Assembly: GCA_030762935.1 (NCBI GenBank)
Contig: CM060881.1
Span: 104,260,501-104,324,500, forward strand
Reading direction: 5' to 3'
DNA length: 64,000 nucleotides
Source: Hymenopus coronatus
Taxonomy: Eukaryota; Arthropoda; Insecta; Mantodea; Hymenopodidae
Part shown: positions 12,201 through 23,181 of the stretch, piece by piece
Layout: every line of letters starts with the position of its first letter
How positions within the stretch are numbered: the stretch's first letter is position 1
Made by a program: the position numbers and the translations under genes
The notes under the pieces: generated by a model
What the model was told of the DNA's origin: nothing
Seen by the model: only the letters and a program-made list of their open reading frames with translations
Databases searched by the model: none

Positions 12201-12904
12201 CCTTATTCTACAGATACCATAAATTAACATATGACAAATATTCAGCTAATTATTTTATAACACAGTAATACAGTAATATACTAGTTTATTTAACAACAAA
12301 TAGTTAAAGAATAAAGACGCTTGATGTTGCCGTTAAAAGGTTTTAGAAAGTTTGTAGTTATTAACCATTTATTTACTTTATCCCACTCATTACTGCAGCA
12401 ACGAGTGAATTTTCTTTACTATATCCCACTCGTTGCGCTAATAATTATCACTTTGATTTATGTCATTTCTACATAGCAACGGTGTCTATTACAAGTATCT
12501 GTAGGAAAAAAGTAATTTATTATGATCCTCTGCGTCTATGAGTACTGCATATCGGAGTACTGCAGCCGGACTATGGCAAAATGTATCCGAATACTCTCAG
12601 CTAATTCCTGAAGCGTTTGAAGATTTGTTATATAGCTACACACAGATAGTAATACAGGTTTTTATATCCGGAGAGCGAGCAAGAGAGTTCATTATTCTGT
12701 CCTCAAAACCCGTGCTGTAATGCAGGCAGCTATATTTTAATCCTTCTTCTGCAGTCCTGATGTAGTTCAATTTTTTCATAGGTTAAAACTGTTTACTGGC
12801 TTTCTTTCTTTCCATTTAATATGGATTAAGAAGGTCTACATCTTCTATGAAGTTGTAACTTATGGATTTACTAGGAGCGTTATTACCAGGAAATATCTGA
12901 GAAA
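12201..12904. other. Unassigned region with a small hairpin
   Basis: Contains a 10-bp inverted repeat, GCAACGAGTG (12,398-12,407) and CACTCGTTGC (about 12,427-12,436), separated by about 19 bp. It may be a remnant of a DNA transposon end. Nothing else recognised; the 60-codon frame at 12538-12720 has no known domain. Confidence 0.4.
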
Positions 12905-13397
12905 TTTTAGCGGACAAGCTACCTTTTGGCAGATTTCATGCAGATGAAGGATGTTAGGAAAACATTATTGCCGGAAGTATTTCTAGCTTTAAACAAACGA
13001 TGGACTGCATTCTGGGATTTGATTAAAAACAGCCAAAACTGGCTAAGCATACTAAATGGAAGTTCGTGCACTAAGAGATAAAATGATTGTATATATATTG
13101 TTACATATATTTGGTTTTTGAGTAATCTATATGGGTGAATTCGTGGTGTAGTTGTGAATGCACGTGTGTGTGCATGTGTGTGTGTGTCTGATATCAGAGT
13201 CTTCTTAATTGTTCTGTGGTTCTGTTGTACTGCACGAGCGTATGTGTGTGTGCGTGTGTGTGTATATGTGATATCAGAATCATCTTTATCGTTCTGTGGT
13301 TCTATTGTCGTAGTTCACGAGCGAATGTGTGTGGGTAAATGTGATATCAGAATCTTCTTTATTGTTCTGTGGTTCTGTTGTCGTAGTGCAAGAGCGA

Positions 13398-13432
<35 letters not shown>

Positions 13433-13680
13433 CGATATCAGAGGCTTCTGTTGTCGTAGTTCGCGAGCGTGCGTGTGTGTGTGTATGTACTTCCAATGTT
13501 GTTAAGATATATAAAATAGATAGATATGTAGGTAATATTTTAAGTTCAAGTATTTTTAGACAGCATGTACGGTCACCCAACCGATGCGACTGTGTGACGC
13601 AAATAATGTATTGTTGTGAACTTAGTAAATAACACTACTACTACTACTACTACTGCTACTGCTACTACAACCACCACCAC
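12905..13680 (+). mobile_element. LINE 3' end, copy A
   Basis: The C-terminus of a retrotransposon ORF can be read around 12,990-13,080 as LPEVFLALNKRW, FWDLIKNSQNW and a stop. A 3' UTR follows, with a GT-rich minisatellite (13,160-13,490) and the motif CATGTACGGTC. It closes with a (CTA)n-like simple tail. The same C-terminus and UTR recur at 63,365-64,000, which shows that this is a repeated unit. Only the last approximately 0.8 kb is present, typical of 5'-truncated LINE insertion. Confidence 0.6.
13154..13490. repeat. GT-rich minisatellite
   Basis: Four tandem units of about 57-93 bp. Each contains GATATCAGA, then usually TTCTGTGGTTCT, then CGAGCG and a GT run of varying length. Unit length varies mainly through the GT run. 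It lies inside the LINE 3' UTR and is much expanded relative to the copy at the end of the window. Confidence 0.85.
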
Positions 13681-13690
13681 CAGCACTACT
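13632..13690. repeat. (CTA)n/(CCA)n simple repeat, LINE tail
   Basis: Imperfect CTA, CTG and CCA triplets immediately after the LINE copy A terminus AACTTAGTAAATAACA. Position and composition fit a LINE 3' tail. Confidence 0.85.
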
Positions 13691-14229
13691 AAATGTGACT
13701 CCACTCCAGGGAAAATTTACACAAACCCACATTGTTTCTAAAGTATATAATATGAGAATTTTGGAAATTAAGGTGAAGAATTTCACATATGATTATTACT
13801 ATATTTCATATAAACCCGTTAGCCTCCGCGGGTGAGTGAGCTAGGTTACCGCTTGATCATGTAGTCGCTGACTCTAGTCAGGGCAGAGTGAGGTCATTAA
13901 CCCGATGTGACTTGACTTGATGCGCCAGTCGTGTGATTCAAATGAAGCGGTACTTTTTATATCTATTACTAAATTACTGATTAGTCACCTCTATGCCGGA
14001 ATCATTATTGATTTAGTCATGTGTATCGTGTATGTACTATTACGTGTATACATGCTCAACTCCTTAATCACGTGTATATCTTATTGATAAGTCTTGTATT
14101 TAAAAGTATATGTTTAAGTTACCAATGCTAAAAGCAAACTACATTTTCCCTCAGCTACAGACAGAAATCTTGAGTTTTGCACCGAAGGTCATGTATCTGT
14201 GTAAGCACCCTCTACTTGGAGGATAATTT
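13691..14229. other. Unassigned region, possible old SINE
   Basis: The part at 13,825-13,925 is richer in GC than its surroundings and loosely tRNA-like, but no clear box B could be placed. The rest is AT-rich without recognisable features. Confidence 0.35.
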
Positions 14230-15275
14230 CAATGGACGAAACAGAGTCAAGCCTTTGTAGTGAGAAGTCTGTGGCGGGAATTATTTCGGGGTTTTGGAGG
14301 GGAATAAGGAACCAGTTGGATCGCCGGCTAGCCAAGGAAATGTGTGATAATCTCAGGGTGTGCGGGAGAAACCTGAATGAAACTCTGCTAGCGGTTTCTA
14401 AGTCTCTGTGATATTGACAGACAGCAAATAATTGCGCAATGTACAGAGAAGGTGTCATTAGAAGTACAGTCTGGGCTGAAATCGGAGTGGGGTATGGAGC
14501 AATACATCAAAACAGGTACCAAACTCAGTAGAGAGGGGCTCGCGTGGATTAGACTAGGAGCATGGAGGAGCACGAAAATTTCTGACAAGAATGGTATAAG
14601 AATCTGTCCCATTTGCGAGGAGGAAGAGTCGTGGACTCACATCTTGGCAAAATGTAGGGGTACGGAGGAATGGCGGGAAAAATATTTGCCGCGATTTTTT
14701 ACCACTGCGAATGTAGGGATAGAAGCATGTTGGACGCTACTGGCAGGCACGGAAAACATGGACGGGCTAGGTAAATGTATACTTAAGGCAAGACAGCTGA
14801 GATCTGAGGAGGCTGCCAATAGAGAAGGGGGGGGGGATAAGATCAACTAAACAAAAGTGACTACAATGTTCTACATACATTTATATTATATCATACTTAG
14901 GTCACTGTTGTGCTAGGGTTGTATATATTATGTGTATATATGTCTTTTAAGTGTAATTATCTATTATAAGAGGGTGCATTTATGAAGGTGTACTCTGTGC
15001 TGTAAATTTAAATTGCTATATTTGAATATCTTTGTATCTTTATTTTCGGATTCACTCTTAATTTTTATTGTTGTTTAATATTGCTTTTGACTGTGTATTT
15101 CCTTTGTCTTTTTATTTTCGTGTTTACCCTTTTAATTCTTTGTTGTGGTTGTTGTTTTAATATTGCTTGTAATGTGTATTACAAAAGCACGTACGGTCTG
15201 TGGACCCGTGCGACTGTTGAAATTCTATGTATGATATTGCTATATTAATAAATACACTTATTCATTCATTCATAC
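14230..15275 (+). mobile_element. LINE 3' end, copy B, with zinc-knuckle C-terminus
   Basis: The open frame at 14452-14850 (132 codons, probably not a true start) encodes the C-terminal part of a LINE ORF2. It reads TGTKLSREGLAW, LGAW, then a knuckle CPICEEEESWTHILAKC with Cys52, Cys55, His63 and Cys68. This C-terminal knuckle downstream of the reverse transcriptase is common in insect non-LTR elements. The reading frame upstream, back to 14,230, is interrupted by stops. A 3' UTR follows with GCACGTACGGTC, a motif shared with LINE copies A and C. The element ends in an AATAAATACAC stretch and a TTCA-repeat tail at about 15,255-15,275. Confidence 0.7.
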
Positions 15276-15387
15276 TTTCCCGCATGTAATGTTTCACTTT
15301 TCCCCCGACCGTCCAAAGTACAAGAACTCATTAGTCTCCCCAAAATCAAACCGGTCACAAATTATTTTAGCTGTTTCACCTTCTCTT

Positions 15388-15600
15388 TTTTTTTTTAAAC
15401 AGTAACGGACTCTGATCAGGACTCCGGCACTGTATCCCTATTTACATTTCCCCCCGTAGGTTTTACTGATTACTGGTTTTACTGTTTCTTTACAAACATA
15501 TAACACCCATGCCCAAGGCGGGACTCGAACCCATGATCTCCTGCCCACGAAGCACCAAAGCGAGACGCTTTAGCGAGCGTGGCCATGGGGACCGGCTTCC
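15388..15600 (-). repeat. tRNA-derived SINE, family C
   Basis: On the minus strand the head starts near 15,598 and has the box B GGTTCGAGTCCC at about 15,523-15,534. It is preceded by GCTTTGGTGCTTCGTGGGC, shared with the copies at 25,952 and 53,625. The tail half carries GATACAGTGCCGGAGTCC and ends in an A-run (T-run on the plus strand). Confidence 0.82.
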
Positions 15601-16949
15601 CTTCGCGCCAATCTCCCCGTTAATTCCCTTTCCCTGTGAACAAACTTTTTCACATCGCGGACTAGTAACTTCTCATTTCGCTATGAGCTACGACTCGACG
15701 TGGGCTCACTACACGGTGACAGATTTATGAGTGTCGATGTGCACCCCGACTTTCCCGCGTCTAGACAATAGTCTATTTGCCGCCTCTTTTCTAGGATTTG
15801 CCTAGACTTTTGCTATTTTCGTTACTTTGACAGATTTTACTGGCCGAAATCGTGTAGTATTTTTATATTTTGTCGCGCTTTCATTGGGTCTCATGATTTT
15901 AGACGCCACGCTATGTCCTCACTGCTATTAACATGTTAACGCGCCTGATTACACTTTCTGAGTGTGGTGGAACGTGAATTTTGTTCGGGGTTTTTCCCTT
16001 CATTGTTCATAGCTGAGTTTCTGTATATCAGCTCCTTTTGTTCGCTAACTTGCCTTACCCCTATTCTTTCTTTCTGGACTCGCGATCTTTCGTGTTTCAA
16101 GCAATTTTATTTCATGTTTCTTACCCATTTTAATTGTGATTGTATTCTATTTATTGCTTTATTTCTTTCTTAAACTCTGTTTATTCATATTATTTTTCTT
16201 TCTTATTTATTTAATTTGTTATATTTCATTTGTTTTCCCAACGTTTTATTATTACATCACTCTTATTTGTCGGTCTAGTTTTATCACTTCAAGTCATAGA
16301 ATGGTACTCTCTCCTTTGTCAAAGAATCCTGTTTTCGTGTTGGGGAACCAAATACGACCGGCCGGGTAAACAGCTTTTCCGTGGAATTGTGTACACATGA
16401 AGTTATCATGAGGGAACCATGTGATCTACTTCCCACCAATGAAAAATATGCATCAAATTCAAAATAATCTTTTGGTTTCTAAGTGAGTCCAACCAAGGCT
16501 CAAGGTATTCCACAAAGTTGAGTTGACAGGTTTACGTGCCATAACTGCTTTGCTCTTAAGCTCCAAATTGATAAGTTCGCGCGCTGTGCCGAGAGTCTTA
16601 CAAATGTTTCATTATATGCGTAGTGTCGCTTGGCTCCAGTTAGTGCCACCACATACCGAACAATAATAACAAATTAATCATTCAAAACCTCAGTGAGTTT
16701 TTCTTCTAGCAATCTGACCTAGCGCCTACATTACCTAGTGTTTATATTCCTTCTGAGAAAGCAGTCGCTGTTTGCTCGAGTTACACCTGAGTGAACTGGA
16801 GCCCACCGAAAAAGAACATTAAGGTATGTACTGGCATAAGAATAACTCACCGTACTAACCTCCGACTGACACTTGACAGATAATTAATTAAACAAAAATA
16901 AAGACGCACAATATACTTGATTGTTGCGTTATAAGTTAAACACGGCTAT
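15601..16949. other. Unassigned region
   Basis: About 1.35 kb without a supported feature. The T-rich part at 15,960-16,370 yields hydrophobic frames (15964-16173, 16136-16369), as any T-rich strand would, so these were not called as membrane proteins. Confidence 0.4.
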
Positions 16950-17497
16950 TTTTACTTTCTCTACGCGTACTATGTACATAGTGTATAGAAAAGGTATTGT
17001 ATTGCACCCAAAAAGTCGTTACCGAGATTTCACCGGAAATATATGTTTTGAGACACCCTAAATCCAAAAAAAAAAAAAAAAACATTTTTAGAAAAATGTC
17101 CGTGTGTAATCGTCAATTACCCTTTACATGGAAAAAAATTCGAAATTTTGATTTTCTCAAAAATTGCTCAAACGATTTTGATCAAAAATATCGTATATTA
17201 AAGGTATTTACCTAAAAATAAAACGTATATCTTGAATTTTCTTGAATAGCCTTTGTCAACTCCTTGCCCATAGAAAGAAAGAAGCTTCAGTCACATAGCG
17301 ACCAGCTTTTTTTGACTAATACTTTAGCCTATGCTACTCCCTTATTTCCGTTCTATATTTATGGAAGCAAGTAATAATTCTATTTCTGATATTTTTTTCT
17401 CGATTAGCACGAAGTAAATAGAAGCATAAGATTTTTAACAATAAATTGTTGCACAGATGTAGAGAAAGTAATGTGAATGAGACATCAGATTTTTATC
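16950..17497 (-). repeat. TACATAG element, internally deleted
   Basis: The plus strand starts with TACTTTCTCTACGCG and the CTATGTACATAG palindrome at 16,970-16,981. It has a 17-base A-run near 17,066. Segments are missing around 17,100, where the GTGT tract and half of the body are lost, and around 17,250. It ends GTAGAGAAAGTAATGTGAAT. Confidence 0.85.
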
Positions 17498-17525
17498 ACT
17501 ATAATTTATCCTTGAATTTAAAAAT

Positions 17526-17895
17526 ATGATTCTTCCATCCACATGGCTTTCCCTATATCTCCGTAACAAATTATTGTTGAAGGGCTTTTTCTTCTATCTA
17601 CTTTATGCTATTCGAGATAAAAATTAGCAGAAATGATCTTAATACTTCCTTCATTGTTAGCAGTAGGGAAATAGGAGAATATCTGGGCTAAAGTGATAGT
17701 CAAATCTTTTAAAATCGGTTACTATGTGGTTGAAATGCGTTTCTTTGCACTGTCAGAAGTTGATGCCTATGAGAATAGTTTCAATATTTCAAAACTGAAG
17801 CCAATAACAAGAAACATATCGAAAATGGTCAAGTTCATGAAAAAATGGAATAAATTGTGTGTTTTAACCAGGTATATATTTTTTGTGTATTATTC
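17526..17895 (+). repeat. TACATAG element, 3'-truncated
   Basis: Keeps the head end (CCACATGGCTTTCCCTATAT) and the first third of the body, including GGTTACTATGTGG, then switches directly into a second copy at about 17,896. Confidence 0.75.
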
Positions 17896-18162
17896 TTGTA
17901 TCTACATGATACTAATTGAGATAAAAGTTAAACAAAATTAATTTTATTATCTACATTCTTTCAAGTAGAAGTGAAATAAGAGATTTTACTACGTTAAAGC
18001 GATAGTTAAATCACTTAAAAGCTGCAGCTATGCGATTGGTATTGAAATTCGATGTTCCTTCCAAGGTCAGAAGTAAAACAAAAGAAATATGTATTTTAAA
18101 ATTGAAACAGATAATAAAGGATATCTCAGAAATCATTAACTCTACATAAGCTGTAGGTTTTA

Positions 18163-18200
<38 letters not shown>

Positions 18201-18590
18201 ACGATTTACTGGTTACATATATGAAGAGGAATGAAGAGGACTTCACAGGCTATACCCGAACATTTAAGATATACGAGTACATTGTATTTCCGAAGTAATT
18301 ATCGTTAACATACGGTATTTCAATCATAATTTTTAGAACCAGTTTTTAGAAAATAAATGTTTTAGAATTCTTTTCAATATATTCTTAGTTTGGGGTGGGA
18401 ATATTTTCTTAAAAATCTTCGTCTCTCATCCTCGGACAATGCTGGACTTAAATATCAAGTTTGTTATTTAACTGACTTCGTTTTAGAGTAATCGTGTTCA
18501 TAGGCACTCACAAGGATACGCGGTCACATACACACACAAACCGTTTTTCCAAAAATGCTCTAATGTGCAGTGAAATCTCGGTATGGAATT
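17896..18590 (+). repeat. TACATAG element, truncated at both ends
   Basis: Begins in the head block TCTACATGATACTAATTGAG and runs to CTCGGTATGGAATTTTTT, losing the terminal palindrome. It contains a TC microsatellite at 18,166-18,200 where other copies read the ATCTCTTACGG segment. Confidence 0.75.
18166..18200. repeat. (TC)n microsatellite
   Basis: A run of about 17 TC units with one G interruption, lying within the TACATAG body. Confidence 0.93.
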
Positions 18591-19404
18591 TTTTAATGAA
18601 ATGTACAAAATGAAAACATATGTGGAGGAATACTTTAAAAATATGGATTCTACTCACAGCAACTCGGTCGAGGGCAATAGATATTCACATTTGGATCGTT
18701 ACAACGGCAGTTATCGTAGATCAAGTCGACACCCTGAAATTAAATCACCGAGAGCATTCAATCTACATAAAGTTAAACTCCAGTGCTGTCTACAATAAAC
18801 TACTGGAACGACATGAAGAACATATGGGTCTGGAGAAATCGCACAGTGACCGTCACCACACCAACAGCTTCACACACTATATGAATTCTTTCTACCAGTG
18901 CCTGAAGAAATGTTCCTACTGTAAATGACGTACGCATGTAACCCCTATAGTGATATCCACATTAAGACTAATATCCGAACCCTGAAAATCAAGTACCAAT
19001 ATAATTACAAATATTCATTCAGCTACTATTACATAGAAAACTTAGAGAAACCGATCGGAATGGTTGCGGTCCACATTGGGCCGACCAATCTTGCTGAGAT
19101 TATTTCAATCGCCAAAGTAAATACCAGATTATAATGATTTTCAAAAGGGAAGAGTTCTACGCTGAAGCAAATGAGATGTGTTATCGTGCTATGCGTTGCC
19201 AGGTCTTTCATATTTCCCTCTCACTCGCACACTGAGCATGCAAATCTGCCTGGCGATATAATGTTTATTCATGTATATTATGAAAACTATTTGAGCTAAA
19301 AATCTGTGGTTTCTACGGTTCTGCTACGAATATTACTCCCTATCTTCCTCTTTTGCAGAATGATTATTTTGTCTTAATGCAAGTAGTATTTATGAAAGAC
19401 GGAA
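18591..19404. other. Unassigned region with overlapping open frames
   Basis: Three frames lie on the plus strand: 18583-18798 (71 codons), 18620-18928 (102 codons) and 18925-19134 (69 codons). The last two nearly abut. Their amino-acid composition is less repeat-like than elsewhere in the window, but I recognise no domain. They could be a fragment of an unfamiliar transposon ORF or chance. Confidence 0.35.
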
Positions 19405-19637
19405 GGCCGCACCGAGCGGTTATACGTTGCCTCTCACTTAGACTGCCCGGGTTCGATCCAAAGCGATTACATGTGTGATTTTTGGTGGACAAAGCGCCGC
19501 AGAGGCGGTTCTTCTCCTGGCTTTCCAGTTTTCCCCGTCATCGCATTCCACTGGTGCTCCATTTTCAATCCATGTATCAACAGTGTGAATGCCTGCAGTG
19601 TCATAAGTAGTAAAAGCGGACATTAAACACTATAAAA
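19405..19637 (+). repeat. tRNA-derived SINE, family E
   Basis: The tRNA-like head runs from GGCCGCACCGAGCGGTTA, with box B GGGTTCGATCC at about 19,449-19,459. A body with GGTGGACAAAGCGCCGC and TTTTCCCCGTCATCGC follows. The tail ends in a short A-run that directly abuts the next TACATAG copy. Confidence 0.7.
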
Positions 19638-20516
19638 AAATCTGATGTGAACCATTCACATGACTTTCTTTACTTCTCTGTACCAAATTGTTGTTAATAA
19701 GCTTATTCTTCTATTTACTTCATACTAATCAGAAAAAATAGCAGAAAATATATTATATTACTTGCTTTTTTGTAAGTAGAAGCAACATAAGGTTAAAGTG
19801 ATAGTCAAAAGCTGGTTGCTATGTGACTGAAGTTCGTTTGTTTGTATGGACAGCAGTAGACACATTCCCGTATGAGAAAAGTAAAAAAAGGCTTTTAAAG
19901 TGAAAGAAAAAACAAGGAATATTTAAAAAACGATCAACTCCACGAAAAAAATTATATAATATAAATTGTGTGTTTTAATGTGCTCTACATTTCTTGTGTG
20001 GTACGTTTTTGTTTATCTCATACGTTTTAGAAGCTATGCAAAATTGCGTAAAGTTCATCCAGAATAAAGTACTCTTCAGAGACCTCTCCCAGAAAATTCA
20101 AGAAATACATATTATTTGTTAGGTAAATATGTACGATATTTTAATAAAAATCGTTAGAGCTATTTTTGAGAAAATCAAAATTTTCGAAAAAAGTTCCATA
20201 TAAAGGGTAGTTGGGGATGGGGGAATTTTCTTGAAAATGTTCGTGTCGCATCTTTGGAAGAAACCAAACTTGAATACGAAGTTTGGTATTCAACGGTCTT
20301 TTCGTTTTTGAGCTATGCTGTCCACAGTCACACAGACACACACATACACACACAAACATAGAGATACACACACGGGCCATTTTGTAAAAATACGTTTTTT
20401 GGATTCAGGGGGACCCAAAACATGTGTTTCTGTTGCAATCTCGGTATCGAATTTTTGGGTGGAAAGCAGTGCCTTCTCTATTCACTATGTACATAGTACG
20501 TGTAGAGAAAGTAAAA
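19638..20516 (+). repeat. TACATAG element, near full length
   Basis: A complete copy from TCTGATGTG to GTGTAGAGAAAGTAAAAA, with the ACAC tract at 20,331-20,373 and CTATGTACATAG at about 20,486-20,497. It starts exactly at the A-run of the family E SINE, so the two share a boundary. Confidence 0.9.
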
Positions 20517-21061
20517 ATGAGAGACGGAATCACTTAGTGCGTTAATCCCCAATTAAGCGTGAATGCAATATGTCAACACAACAGCACTCCGTTTGGCTGC
20601 CGGCCTGGTGGCGCTTAAGGACAAACCTCATCCCATCTGAAAGTCACTGTAGATATTTGATACCAAGACCCAATGATACGCTTTCAGTCTAAATTAATAT
20701 TAAATCTGAAAAATGATGTAACTTCGATTGCGCTGCCATCTATCCACACATAGTAAAAACAGCTAAACTTGACAGTCTCCAACGCCATCTTCTTTATCAT
20801 GGAGCAATGCGGTGTGATGCAAAGACTGGTTATCTGCATCTCTTGAGTATAGGCGGTGAAAAGAAGCTAGACTGGATGGCCCCCTAACACCACCAGCTTG
20901 GCGCTAAGCGAAAATGGTATGGTATTTGGAAGAGACCGCGAAGGCAGCATTCTGTCACATTAATATTACACTACCAACTAACGAGTATCTCACCTAAAAG
21001 GTTCATCGGGATAAGACGAAACAGTCATGGCGTCATAAAATAAATGGAATAAAATATTCGT
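20517..21061. other. Unassigned region
   Basis: About 545 bp between two forward TACATAG copies. It is moderately GC-rich near 20,590-20,950 and no motif was recognised. Confidence 0.4.
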
Positions 21062-21856
21062 TAAGTTCCATTTACATAACTTTCTTTAGATGCTCAAAAT
21101 CCTTTACCTACAAGAAACTATTCTTTTATCTAAGTATCCTAATCAAAATAAACATTATCAGAAAATATGATCTTGCTAATAGGAAGTAAATAAGTAAATT
21201 CACTAGACTAAATCGACAGTCAAAATTTTAAAAGTTGTAGCTATGTCAAACAATTGAACTTCCTTTCCCTTTTGCATTCCCCAGAGTAAAACAAACGAGA
21301 TGAAACGAAAGTTGAATTCCCGCTCAGAAAAATATAAGTCGGTTAAAATTAAAACCACTAACAAGGAATATCTTAAAAATGGTTAACTCAAAAAAACTGT
21401 TTTAACAGGAACTACATTTTTGTGTAGTAATTTTTGGTCTATATCTTACGGTTTACCAGTTACGTAAAGGTCATCCATAGTGTAGAGGTCTTCAGAGGCT
21501 ATTTCCAGAAAATTTAAGATATACATTTCATCTATCATTTAAATATCTTTAATTTACGGAATTTTAATCAATATCGTTATGTCAAATTTTGAGAACACCC
21601 AACGGTGGGGGAGTTGCTTGAAACTATTCAGGTCGCATTATTGGAAGATACTGAACCTAAACAGCAAGCTTTTCGTTTTTGGGCTATCGCCCCCCACCTC
21701 ACACACAGGTAGACACGCAGAACCACACACGGAAATTTTTCTAATGTCTTTTGGGCGTCTCAAAACATGTATTTCCGGTGAAATCTTGGTATATAGTTTT
21801 TGGGGGAATACAGTACCTTCTCTATGCTCTATGCACGTAGTACGTGTAGAGAAAGT
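21062..21856 (+). repeat. TACATAG element, near full length
   Basis: A diverged head (TTCCATTTACATAACTTTCT), body blocks, a reduced CACACACAGG tract at 21,700 and a closing sequence CTATGCACGTAGTACGTGTAG in which the palindrome has two substitutions. Confidence 0.83.
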
Positions 21857-22949
21857 AAAATTATAATGCATTTAGTTATAAACACACTTTCTGTAAAACT
21901 GGATTTTCTATGTGAATATGTTTAAAAAGTGGATCACGTGGTTCATTTTGATACAGCAATGGATTAAAACAATAACATGATTTAAGTATTCATATAAGTT
22001 AGAATTGTTATTCATCGCAAAATAGCAATATTATTGTATGTTATAACTGATATAAATGTCATTATGTCTTACATATTGTATATTTTCCAATTTTTTCAAA
22101 CGCAGCACCTTAAACTGGGAAACTGGGTCTTAGTGGCAGAAAAATTACATTTTGTAAGCTGAGTCATCTGTTGCTTTATCAGTTAGTCTCCATGATCCGA
22201 TCGTACTACATCTCCATTTACTATGTTGAAGTTTGAAATGGAGATTGGAGCTGTCAAGAACACGCTCAACGGTTGCTCACTTGTTTTAGTTTGACACAAT
22301 AAGCCATTCTTCAATACGAGCTTTATCGAACAGAGAGTTGAAACAGACAATGCTGCCGTTAATCTCGTGTGCAAAATTATTCTTACTCCAAATTCTTGCA
22401 TTCTGTTTCTACCGTTCACAGCAAACGGATTGTAAATTATTCAACTTCTTTTTTTTTTGTCTTAATTAAATCAGCAATTAAGTGCTTTATTGTAACTTTT
22501 TTTCAATCAAATAAGCATAAAAGCTGCATAATTGAAAATCTCTGGTTACTAAGGGATTGTTTTATTATAAATGTTATGGATTAAAGTTAAGTTTTAAGTT
22601 TATAATAAAATTACTTTAATGTATTACTTTTGTAAATCAAAAGAAGGTTGTAATTATCATAATTTAAACAGATTATTAATTTAAACGCTCATAGTTAACG
22701 AATTGAAGTGAAATTGTATTAGTGAACTTTGTGAATATTCTAAAGATATTTATGAGTAAGTAATAAATATAAGACATTTATTTTTTGATTATACAATTAA
22801 GTTTTTTAGGCTCTCCAAGTTTTTATAATCTTCATTAATTAAACTTGTGTAGTAACAGAATGGTGATCTATTTCCATACAAAAGGAAATAAAATAGAGGA
22901 CACTCAATAGGCCGGAAAGTAGAACATAGTACCATACATGTGTGCAAAT
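21857..22949. other. Unassigned AT-rich region
   Basis: About 1.1 kb with no repeat I recognise. A 78-codon minus-strand frame (22183-22419) and a 71-codon plus-strand frame (22369-22584) overlap head to head and have no identifiable domains. Confidence 0.4.
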
Positions 22950-23181
22950 ATCCGTTGTTGCGTTAAAAGAGCTGCAAAATTCAACTTTTTTTTTTCCAAA
23001 TTAAAACCTGCCAGTGTAGCACCGACACGAGTGACCTTCACTTTATACTTCTTGCTATAATCAGAGCTTGGCTCACTGTAACAGTAAAACGAAGGTCGCT
23101 CTCACCTAGTTCTCCACTGACGGGTTTTAACTTGAAATAACCCCGTTGAGTTATGCAACTCATTTAACGCAATAAGGTATA
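22950..23181. mobile_element. Palindromic MITE, copy 1
   Basis: Nearly the whole 230 bp folds back on itself. The left arm starts TTGCGTTAAAAGAGCTGCAA and includes AAAACCTGCCAGTG. The right arm reads CACTGACGGGTTTTAAC, then AGTTATGCAACTCATTTAAC and GCAATAAG. Inner arms GAGTGACCTTC and GAAGGTCGCTCTC also pair. No coding capacity. This is the structure of a foldback-type nonautonomous DNA transposon; the superfamily is unknown. Confidence 0.8.

Noticed and set aside
12398..12436. Complete MITE around a 10-bp hairpin
   Set aside because: Arms are short, with no second copy or target duplication visible. Kept only as a note within the region entry.
13154..13490. CRISPR array
   Set aside because: Units are tandem without unique spacers and vary by GT run length. 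The context is eukaryotic.
15964..16369. Membrane protein
   Set aside because: Hydrophobic residues follow from a T-rich strand (TTT, TTA, ATT codons); there is no start context or conserved motif.
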